A stretch of DNA of 64,000 bases from Numidum massiliense (lineage in GTDB: Bacteria; Bacillota; Bacilli; Thermoactinomycetales; Novibacillaceae). Positions 9,853 through 15,904 of the stretch are shown piece by piece. Location of the stretch: NCBI RefSeq assembly GCF_001375555.1, contig NZ_CTDZ01000009.1, forward strand, positions 434,001 to 498,000. Reading direction: 5' to 3'. The notes below the pieces were generated by a model. It was not told the origin of the DNA and made no database searches. It saw only the letters and a list, made by a program, of their open reading frames with translations. Within the stretch, counting starts at the first letter, position 1; each line of letters starts with the position of its first letter. Made by a program: the position numbers and the translations under genes.

Positions 9853-10035
9853 ATGAAACCATTCAAAAACGGACGACAACGGACAAAGCAGTCACAGCCT
9901 TATAAGCCGAAGGCAAGGCGATCGCTACCACCTATTGAAGACACGGAGTTTGCCTCCGAAGGGTTAGTGAACAAAGCGATCCAACGCTCTTATCGGCAAA
10001 GCGGTCGGCCGAATGAACCGCTCGACGAGGAATAG
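9853..10035 (+). CDS. Small basic hypothetical protein (60 residues)
   Basis: The N-terminal half is rich in Lys/Arg/Gln/Pro (FKNGRQRTKQSQPYKPKARR); the C-terminus is acidic (NEPLDEE). There is no membrane span or signal peptide. It has a Shine-Dalgarno sequence (GGAAAGAGGGG, about 10 bases before ATG) and is followed 38 bases later by a clear terminator, which together support a real monocistronic gene. I do not recognise the family; a small spore- or nucleic-acid-associated protein is possible but unproven. Confidence 0.6.
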   Translation: MKPFKNGRQRTKQSQPYKPKARRSLPPIEDTEFASEGLVNKAIQRSYRQSGRPNEPLDEE

Positions 10036-10073
10036 GTTGACTGTAAAAGAGAACATATGTGACACATACGGTT

Positions 10074-10104
10074 AATCCCGCTTGCGTAGCGGGATTATTT
10101 TTTT
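10074..10104 (+). terminator. Rho-independent terminator (AATCCCGC hairpin)
   Basis: AATCCCGC (10074-10081) pairs perfectly with GCGGGATT (10089-10096) around a TTGCGTA loop, followed by ATTTTTTT. Close relatives of this hairpin recur at 13587 and 14887. Confidence 0.9.
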
Positions 10105-10112
10105 AGGGATAG

Positions 10113-10154
10113 TGACAATTTCACTGATGTGTGACAATATGACCATATCACTGA
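10113..10154 (+). repeat. Two direct TGACAAT...CACTGA repeats, possible operator
   Basis: TGACAAT at 10113-10119 and 10132-10138 is each followed by CACTGA (10122-10127 and 10149-10154). The pair lies 27-68 bases upstream of the -35 box at 10181 and could be a regulator-binding region for the ABC cluster. Confidence 0.35.
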
Positions 10155-10180
10155 CGAACAATTTTTTTTTGAGTTAACAG

Positions 10181-10209
10181 TTGACAGGAATATTTAAATA
10201 TATTAAACT
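10181..10209 (+). promoter_or_regulatory. Sigma-A-type promoter of the ABC transporter cluster
   Basis: A consensus TTGACA at 10181-10186 and TAAACT at 10204-10209 are spaced by 17 bases, within an AT-rich stretch. Gap 10210-10401 holds a 17-codon ORF (10314-10367) and then a small stem (CTA-GTG with CAC-TAG) that overlaps that ORF's stop. Confidence 0.65.
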
Positions 10210-10313
10210 GAAAGCGGTTAATATTAGAGAGGTTATATGTAGCATTATTTGCAACATTTTACGTTAGATAGATAGCTATCGCTTAAAGTTTTGGAAAAAC
10301 AAAGGAGGATACT

Positions 10314-10367
10314 TTGACGCCTTTAAGATCAAAGGCGCTTGGAACCCGGATAGTTTTTAAGGACTAG
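10314..10367 (+). CDS. Putative 17-codon leader peptide upstream of the ABC cluster
   Basis: TTG at 10314 follows AAAGGAGGAT, one of the best ribosome-binding sites in the window, and opens a 17-codon frame (TPLRSKALGTRIVFKD after the start) that ends in TAG at 10365-10367, 34 bases before the first permease. Its stop lies in a small hairpin. It may be a regulatory leader or a small secreted or toxic peptide; it lacks a signal sequence and resembles no peptide I know. Confidence 0.35.
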   Translation: MTPLRSKALGTRIVFKD

Positions 10368-10401
10368 GTGTATTCACTAGGCAGAAAGTGAGAGATGACT
10401 A

Positions 10402-11217
10402 GTGTTCTTATCGGAGTTTAAAAGAGGCATCTTGAATAGACGGATGTTAGTAACGTGTGTACTTTCTTTAATCGTCATGTATTGGACCGTTTACGACAGA
10501 ATTTTAGATAGTGGGACTTTTTTCGATCCAGACGCACCCGATTTGAAAGACAATCCCGAAGTGGTTAAGAGTCTTTATGAGGAAGGACATAACAAATACA
10601 ATGTCTGGGATAACACCTTATACCACTTAGGATTATTATTTCCTTTAATTGTCGTTTTTCCTTATGCGGCTTCTTTTTTAGAAGATCGTTCGCACAAGTT
10701 TTATTATTTCATTCAAATGAGGAAATCTGCTGATCAGTATGTACTGGGTAAATATTTGGTTGTTACCATGGTCGGCGGGCTCGCGATCTTTATCCCGCAG
10801 ATTATTTTTTACGCTGTGCTTTCGATCGTTTTTAAAAACGAAGCTGACTCGCCGTATCGCATTTTAAAAGATGAAGGCTTGTTTTATACACTTTTTAATA
10901 CATCGCCGGAAGCGTACATTTAGCTTACTTTTTTGACGCATTTTTTACTCGGGGCTTGCTTTGCTGCAATGGCACTTTGCCTTTCTAGTTTTGTTAAGAA
11001 AAAAGCGGTCGTTTATATCGCGCCCTTTCTTATTTTTGCCGCTTGGGAGATTACTGTAGGGGCGATCCTCGGTCTATATCAATTTTCCCCGACGACATGG
11101 TACCAAATGTGGCCAGAAGTACACCCACTGTACGTATATGGCTCTATGGCCACTATTTTGATTGCATGCTGCTTGTTGTTTGTTTGGCAATCGAAGCGGG
11201 TGAGAGTAAATGGATGA
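10402..11217 (+). pseudogene. ABC-2-type permease interrupted by an in-frame TAG
   Basis: Codons 1-173 (from GTG 10402) and a continuation after TAG at 10921-10923 are in the same frame and together read as one permease of about 270 residues. The order is a span near residues 15-30, an extracytoplasmic loop, LLFPLIVVFPYAASFL, GGLAIFIPQIIFYAVLSIVF, then after the stop LLGACFAAMALCLSSF, VVYIAPFLIFAAWEITVGAILG and a final span. A single base change in a sense codon (for example Gln, Tyr or Trp) explains the stop. A TTG at 10933 could restart a 94-residue C-terminal piece, but no good ribosome-binding site precedes it. Sequencing error, true inactivation or readthrough are all possible. It is the first of four ABC genes and overlaps the next by 8 bases. 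Confidence 0.75.
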
Positions 11218-12034
11218 AGCATGGCCACGGCAAGGGGATGTCCTGTGCAACTATAGTAAACAAAAACTAAAACAGGTAATAAAAAATCGGAAAACAGAAC
11301 TGTTTGTGTTGCTCGTATGCGCTTCGACGTTCCTTGCTAATAGCACCTTACGATCAGTTGGACGTGACTCACTCAATATGTGGGATTTAATATATGGCAT
11401 GCTTGTTCATCCGTATTACCAACTTTTTTTGTTTCTGCTTTTCTTTTTGTTCGTCGTGCGCGACATTTGCGACGATCGGCCAATTATGCAGTTTATCCTG
11501 CTCCGGTTAAAGCAGAAAGCGACTTGGTTGTGGGCGAAAGGGCTACTCGTATTAATTATGAGTACGTTATATACGTCGGTTTATTTGGCAATTATAACCG
11601 TTAGCGCCTTTTTATTGTACGGTTACGATGTTACATGGAGTGCGGGAGCAATGGCGTTTGCACACGGGGAATTCGTCGATGACATACGACCAGGCGCAGG
11701 TTTTATCTTGATCGTTATACGCCATTTTTTGAGCATATGGTTCGTGAGTATGTGTTATTTACTTGTATACAGTTACGCACCTAGGTTTAGAAATATCACA
11801 GCGGGCATAGTCACACTGATGCTGCTCATCTTTAATCATCTATTCGCTTTCGGCTTCTTTGTTAAGTTCGCACCTTTTCTTTACATTCACAATCAATATA
11901 TCCATGTTGTCAGAGTCGACGAAAATGGGTGGCAGGCGGCGATGTTGTTGAATGCAGCCGTTCTTTCCTCGATTATTTTCATCGTTTTACTACTCTGGTG
12001 GCGAAAATCTAAACTACAATTTACGGAGTCGTGA
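11210..12034 (+). CDS. Membrane protein of the ABC cluster, second permease
   Basis: A 274-residue polytopic protein with about six hydrophobic spans (for example YYQLFLFLLFFLFVV, VLIMSTLYTSVYLAIITVSAFLL, ITAGIVTLMLLIFNHLFAFGFF, LLNAAVLSSIIFIVLLLWW). The layout, with a short cytosolic N-terminus and paired spans, fits an ABC-2-like permease. ATG at 11210 overlaps the stop of the interrupted permease, which indicates translational coupling. I do not recognise a named family or substrate. Confidence 0.8.
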   Translation: MDEAWPRQGDVLCNYSKQKLKQVIKNRKTELFVLLVCASTFLANSTLRSVGRDSLNMWDLIYGMLVHPYYQLFLFLLFFLFVVRDICDDRPIMQFILLRLKQKATWLWAKGLLVLIMSTLYTSVYLAIITVSAFLLYGYDVTWSAGAMAFAHGEFVDDIRPGAGFILIVIRHFLSIWFVSMCYLLVYSYAPRFRNITAGIVTLMLLIFNHLFAFGFFVKFAPFLYIHNQYIHVVRVDENGWQAAMLLNAAVLSSIIFIVLLLWWRKSKLQFTES

Positions 12035-12037
12035 ACG

Positions 12038-12820
12038 ATGCATAGATGGTTAACGCTTGTTCAATTTAATGTCCGTCACTTTACGTATAAGCAATGGTTG
12101 TGTGCGATCGCAGCTTTTTGCTTGTCGACCTTTTTCACAATCTTGTATTACGGAGGACACGCCGTATCGCTGCTGGATGCGTTTATTTACCACTTCAGCA
12201 TATTCGGCGGAGCCGACTTTATCATTGTCATTCATACGTTGCTCCCTTTTTTGATTCTAGCTTTTTTTGTCGACTTATATACGGAGAACAATTTAAACGA
12301 CAATTTACTGTACACGCTTTTACGCGTAACAAAGATAAACCTTTGGGCTTCTTCGCACTTGGCTGTCTTGTTTGCCATGCACGTCGTATTTCTTGGCTTA
12401 TATTACGCGATTGCGTGGGTCGTTTTGCCATTGTTTTACGAACACGGCGCTGTAACGGTCCTGTATTGGACGGAAACGGCGTCTCTTGATCACTTCTATC
12501 CGGTGCCGTTCGTTTTGCTCTTTTCGTTGCTAATCCAAGTCAGTGGCGCTTTCGGGCTCAGTTTGTGGCAGCTGTACGTTAATGCGTTGTCGCAACGGGT
12601 TGGTTACGGCTATCTGTCAGTCGTCTTGATCTATCTTTTGGCGTTCATTTTTCCTCTTAAAAATGTGTGGATTGGGAGCCACGTAACGCTAGAGAAGTAT
12701 GGCGTACTAGCTGCTGGCAGTGGGGAGTACTCTGTCGCCATCTTTTTCGCCGTTCACACGGTGTGGATTGTCCTGTTCATTTCGTTACTATGTCGCCTGT
12801 TTTGGCAAAGGAAATTTTAA
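12038..12820 (+). CDS. Membrane protein of the ABC cluster, third permease
   Basis: A 260-residue polytopic protein with six likely spans, including LCAIAAFCLSTFFTILYYGG, FIIVIHTLLPFLILAFFV, FAMHVVFLGLYYAIAWVVL and a C-terminal VWIVLFISLLCRLFW. ATG at 12038 is 3 bases after the previous stop. It resembles its two neighbours in size and layout but not obviously in sequence, so the cluster encodes three non-identical permease-like proteins for a single ATPase. Confidence 0.8.
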   Translation: MHRWLTLVQFNVRHFTYKQWLCAIAAFCLSTFFTILYYGGHAVSLLDAFIYHFSIFGGADFIIVIHTLLPFLILAFFVDLYTENNLNDNLLYTLLRVTKINLWASSHLAVLFAMHVVFLGLYYAIAWVVLPLFYEHGAVTVLYWTETASLDHFYPVPFVLLFSLLIQVSGAFGLSLWQLYVNALSQRVGYGYLSVVLIYLLAFIFPLKNVWIGSHVTLEKYGVLAAGSGEYSVAIFFAVHTVWIVLFISLLCRLFWQRKF

Positions 12821-12850
12821 ATAGCAAGGTAACCTAGGAAGGTGATCACG

Positions 12851-13522
12851 ATGACAACTGCGTTAAAAGTGAGTCGTTTAACGAAATCGTTCAAGAAGGA
12901 AACTGTATTCGAAAACGTTAATTTGGAGCTTCCTTCGGGAAGTATTTACGGTTTTGTCGGGCATAACGGGAGTGGCAAGTCAGTTTTCTTTAAAGTATTG
13001 TGTGGCATCTTGCTGCCAAATAAAGGAACCGTATCAATATTTGGCCAAGTATTAGGAAAAGACATTGACTTTCCAGACAAAGTGGGCGCCGTAATCGAAA
13101 CCCCGGGGTTTTTACCTGAATACTCCGGATTTAAGAACTTGAAGTATTTAGCTTCGATCCGTAAACTAATTGGCGACGATGAGGTTAAAACGGCGATGGC
13201 ACGTGTCGGGTTAGATCCGAATAGCCGCAAAAGCGTTAAAAAGTATTCGTTAGGGATGAAGCAGCGATTGGCGCTTGCCCAAGCGATTATGGAGAGACCA
13301 CAGATGTTAATTTTGGATGAGCCGATGAACGGTTTGGATAAGACAGGGGTTAAGCAGATTAGGGAGTTGTTGCTGACTTTAAAAGCACAGGGGACGACCA
13401 TTTTATTAAGTAGTCATATGAGTGCCGACATTCATTTGCTCTGTGATCACGTGTATGAGTTTGACAATAAAACGCTCGTTGAGGTTACCAAAGAGGAATT
13501 GGTAGATGAAATAACGTCGTGA
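12851..13522 (+). CDS. ABC transporter ATP-binding protein
   Basis: The 223-residue nucleotide-binding subunit has Walker A GHNGSGKS, a Q-loop region (GAVIETPGF), signature YSLGMKQRLALAQ, Walker B MLILDEP and switch histidine LLSSHMS. It is of the BcrA/YxlF type, which mostly drives peptide-antibiotic resistance or export. ATG at 12851 follows AGGAAGGTGAT; GTG at 12842 in the same frame overlaps that site. It closes the permease cluster and is followed by a terminator at 13587-13613. Substrate unknown. Confidence 0.93.
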   Translation: MTTALKVSRLTKSFKKETVFENVNLELPSGSIYGFVGHNGSGKSVFFKVLCGILLPNKGTVSIFGQVLGKDIDFPDKVGAVIETPGFLPEYSGFKNLKYLASIRKLIGDDEVKTAMARVGLDPNSRKSVKKYSLGMKQRLALAQAIMERPQMLILDEPMNGLDKTGVKQIRELLLTLKAQGTTILLSSHMSADIHLLCDHVYEFDNKTLVEVTKEELVDEITS

Positions 13523-13586
13523 TTCCGTTAGTGTGTGACGGGATGGGAGTCGCATATCACATGTATGGTACGATTGGTACCATGGG

Positions 13587-13613
13587 ATCCCGCTCGCGTA
13601 GCGGGATTTTTTT
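13587..13613 (+). terminator. Rho-independent terminator after the ABC cluster
   Basis: ATCCCGC (13587-13593) pairs with GCGGGAT (13601-13607) around TCGCGTA, followed by seven T. Bases 13591-13612 are identical to 14891-14912. Confidence 0.88.
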
Positions 13614-13620
13614 ATGTCAA

Positions 13621-13839
13621 GATGACAGAATCGCTTGCGGCTTTAGCGCCCTGCTCGCCTCTGATTTCGCCATATTGGACAATTTTGGTATAATAACGTT
13701 AATTAACGTTTCCCTCGCTTTGTTTAGCACGGTCGTCGTTAAGCCTGCCATACTTGTCGCGTTAGACCGATTCGTGCACACGAAGCTAGTAAAACGGTTA
13801 GTAGGTGAAAGTAGGATGATGGATGAAAAGTGCGGCTGA
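13621..13839 (+). pseudogene. 3' fragment of an RND/MMPL-family efflux transporter
   Basis: The frame encodes FSALLASDFAILDNFGIITL, then INVSLALFSTVVVKPAILVA and LDRF, which matches the last two membrane helices of MMPL/HAE3-type pumps (family pattern FGALLFSDFPILRDFGLITV, then LPALLVLLD). The remaining roughly 700-1000 residues are absent, and the homology begins only a few bases after the terminator at 13587-13613. Its 3' end overlaps the TetR gene by 17 bases, an arrangement typical of a pump gene and its repressor. Confidence 0.75.
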
Positions 13840-14398
13840 ACGAATTGTAGACGCAGCGATCGATATCTTTGCAGAGAAGGGGTTCACCCAAGCAACGACA
13901 CAAGAAATAGCGAAAGCAGCAGGGGTTGCGGAAGTTACCCTTTACCGTAAGTTTTCCACGAAGCAAAACGTATTCCTTTCCGTCGTGAGAACGGTCATCG
14001 ACGATCAATTTGAGGCGGGAATGACGCGGCGGGCAGAAACGAACGACACGCGCCAATTACTGAGACAGATCGTTTCCAACAGGTTGGACGTCTTTTCTAA
14101 AAATGAACAATTAATCAAGATGCTCCTATCGGAAAGTTTAATGGGGCATGTAAGTGCCGACATTAACTTACCTGCCCTGTTGTACGATAGCATTAAAAAA
14201 AGTTTAGCCACTCATTTTGATGCGACTGGGCAGGCGGTAAATATCGAACATTGTGCGCGGCAGTTGGGAGGCATCTATTTAAGTCACATTGTGTTTCCAG
14301 CTGACACACCTTTTTTCAAGTTATCCTCGGCGGAAAAGGAAGCGGTCGTCGATCAATATGTCGATGCGCTGATCGCCTCCCTCGAACAAAAAAAGTAG
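13823..14398 (+). CDS. TetR-family transcriptional regulator
   Basis: 191 residues. The N-terminal helix-turn-helix spans about residues 5-50 (IVDAAIDIFAEKGFTQATTQEIAKAAGVAEVTLYRKFSTKQNVF is the region; key motif TLYRKF). The rest is a helical ligand-binding domain of the TetR_C type. ATG at 13823 follows GTAGGATG. It overlaps the end of the pump fragment at 13621-13839, which was probably its target. With the pump gone, the regulator may be an orphan or may control distant genes. Confidence 0.92.
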   Translation: MKSAAERIVDAAIDIFAEKGFTQATTQEIAKAAGVAEVTLYRKFSTKQNVFLSVVRTVIDDQFEAGMTRRAETNDTRQLLRQIVSNRLDVFSKNEQLIKMLLSESLMGHVSADINLPALLYDSIKKSLATHFDATGQAVNIEHCARQLGGIYLSHIVFPADTPFFKLSSAEKEAVVDQYVDALIASLEQKK

Positions 14399-14472
14399 CA
14401 CGACGAGCGATGAGGGGACCGTGCCGTTACCGCTCAGATGGCGGGCGATACGTCACTAGTATAGAAGACCTC

Positions 14473-14498
14473 TTGTTGGGTTAGGTTGTTGGGTTAGG
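14473..14498 (+). repeat. 13-base tandem repeat TTGTTGGGTTAGG x2
   Basis: Two perfect copies, 14473-14485 and 14486-14498, in the spacer about 75 bases after the TetR stop codon. The 199-base spacer 14399-14597 holds no gene. Confidence 0.8.
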
Positions 14499-14551
14499 CT
14501 GTGCAATATGAATGGGCGAGCTGTGAGGCTGTTGGGAGCGGAGGCGAGCTG

Positions 14552-14593
14552 AGCTGTTTAGAGTGCGTCCACAAGGGGGCACCCTAAACAGCT
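14552..14593. repeat. 15-base-pair inverted repeat beside the MOSC fragment
   Basis: AGCTGTTTAGAGTGC (14552-14566) and GCACCCTAAACAGCT (14579-14593) pair with a single mismatch. There is no T-run on either strand, so it is not a typical terminator, though it sits right at the 3' end of the minus-strand MOSC fragment. Confidence 0.7.
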
Positions 14594-14597
14594 TTGG

Positions 14598-14807
14598 CTA
14601 CTTCCGTACCTTCGGCGGATCGTAGACGATCACTTCGACCTCGTCTCCCGGGGCTATTTTTCCCGGCCGCTCGACGACACAGACAATCCCCCGTAACCCT
14701 AAGGCAGATTTCACAAATTTGGAGGCCAATTTGGACTGTTGCGGGTAGTGCCTTTGGATGATCTCGCCCGGCTGTGTGCACGGCAAGTTTTCGCTATTTA
14801 TATCAAT
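14598..14807 (-). pseudogene. C-terminal fragment of a YuaD-like MOSC-domain protein
   Basis: Read on the minus strand, about 68 codons encode ENLPCTQPGEIIQ, SKLASKFVKSALGLRG, IVCVVERPGKIAPGDEVEV, the C-terminal third of a MOSC domain, including the cysteine (PCTQPG) of the family motif. The closest relative I can recall is B. subtilis YuaD. A TAG interrupts the frame upstream at about 14808-14810 and no N-terminal part is seen nearby. MOSC proteins handle sulfur or molybdopterin-bound substrates; this remnant is too short to be functional. Confidence 0.75.
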
Positions 14808-14886
14808 CTATTTTATCGCAATGGTAGAAAAACTGAAAGCGCGCCTTGAACTGTCGCTTAGTTAGTTAAAGAAACGAATGGCGCTG

Positions 14887-14912
14887 AATCCGCTCGCGTA
14901 GCGGGATTTTTT
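14887..14912 (+). repeat. Third copy of the CCGC...GCGGGATTTTTT hairpin
   Basis: AATCCGC (14887-14893) and GCGGGATT (14901-14908) with loop TCGCGTA and a T-run; one C is missing from the left arm compared with the copies at 10074 and 13587. It points along the plus strand, although the genes on both sides are on the minus strand, so it terminates no obvious gene. Confidence 0.75.
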
Positions 14913-14955
14913 ATTTGCGAAGTTGTCGGTATGACCTAGGCGACGTTGCCGCCAT

Positions 14956-15840
14956 TTACCCGTTAACGACAACTCCGCCGTTGACGTGGATGATTTGTCC
15001 GGAGATGTACGAAGCGTCGTCGGAGGCGAGAAAAACGTATGCCGGAGCGATCTCCTGGGGCTGTCCGGCTCTCCCGATCGGGTTCGTACTGCCCCAGTCC
15101 GCAACTTGGTCGGCGGGAAATGAGGCGGGGATGAGCGGGGTCCACACTTTTCCCGGGGCGACGCCGTTGACGCGGATACCGCGCCCGATGAGCGATTTGG
15201 ATAAGGACCGCGTAAAAGCGACAATCGCCCCTTTTGTCGCGGCATAGTCCATTAACTGCTCATTGCCTTCGTAGGCGGCGAGTGAGGCAGCATTAATGAT
15301 GGCGCTGCCGGGGCGGAGGTGGGGGAGAGCCGCTTTCGTTAAAAAAAAGGTGGCGAAAAAGTTCGTTTGAAACGTGCGCATCATTTGCGTCGTTGAAATG
15401 TCTTCCAACTTGTTTTGTACATGTTGTTCGGCGGCGTTGTTCACGAGAATGTCGAGCTGTCCGAAAGCGGCGATCGTTTGATCCACCACGTCGCGGCAAG
15501 CCGTTTCTTGGCTAATGTCGGTGGCAATGGCCATGCAGCGACGCTCCTTCTGTTCGACGATTCGTTTCGTTTCTTCCGCGTCTTCGTGCTCATTAAAATA
15601 GACGATGGCGACATCTGCCCCTTCTTTCGCAAAGGCGACGGCGATCGCTCGTCCCATGCCGCTATCGCCACCGGTAATAAGGGCGACTTTGTTATGCAGT
15701 TTTCCACTCGCTTTGTAGGCGGGATTGTCGAAGAACGGACGCGGCGTCATAACTGTTTCTAATCCCGGTTGCTGATTTTGATGTTGCGCCGGGTAAGGCG
15801 GTGCCGGATAAGTCGTTACTGGATTCATGACTTTGTTCAT
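14956..15840 (-). CDS. SDR-family oxidoreductase (YhdF/YdaD-type)
   Basis: An NAD(P)-dependent short-chain dehydrogenase of 294 residues. It has the N-terminal extension of the general-stress subfamily (PAPPYPAQHQNQQPG, then MTPRP), the nucleotide motif TGGDSGMGRA, NNAA, catalytic Ser in INAASLAAYEG and YAATK, and the C-terminal SYISGQIIHVNGG. Relatives in B. subtilis include YdaD and YhdF. It lies 64 bases downstream of the pyruvate-oxidase-like gene on the same strand, a pairing seen around ydaD/ydaP (known to be sigma-B dependent there). I could not find a convincing sigma-B promoter here. Substrate unknown. Confidence 0.9.
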   Translation of the reverse strand: MNKVMNPVTTYPAPPYPAQHQNQQPGLETVMTPRPFFDNPAYKASGKLHNKVALITGGDSGMGRAIAVAFAKEGADVAIVYFNEHEDAEETKRIVEQKERRCMAIATDISQETACRDVVDQTIAAFGQLDILVNNAAEQHVQNKLEDISTTQMMRTFQTNFFATFFLTKAALPHLRPGSAIINAASLAAYEGNEQLMDYAATKGAIVAFTRSLSKSLIGRGIRVNGVAPGKVWTPLIPASFPADQVADWGSTNPIGRAGQPQEIAPAYVFLASDDASYISGQIIHVNGGVVVNG

Positions 15841-15904
15841 TGTTATTTTGCTCCTTTTGCTTTCGTTTTGTGTTGCTTCGCGTTAGTTTGCATCCATGTT
15901 TGCT

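Noticed and set aside
10933-11217. Separate gene starting at TTG 10933
   Set aside because: It continues the permease frame directly after the TAG and lacks its own ribosome-binding site, so it is treated as the second half of an interrupted gene.
13519-13620. Upstream extension of the pump fragment reaching back into the ABC ATPase stop
   Set aside because: This part is translated terminator hairpin; homology to MMPL proteins begins only after it.
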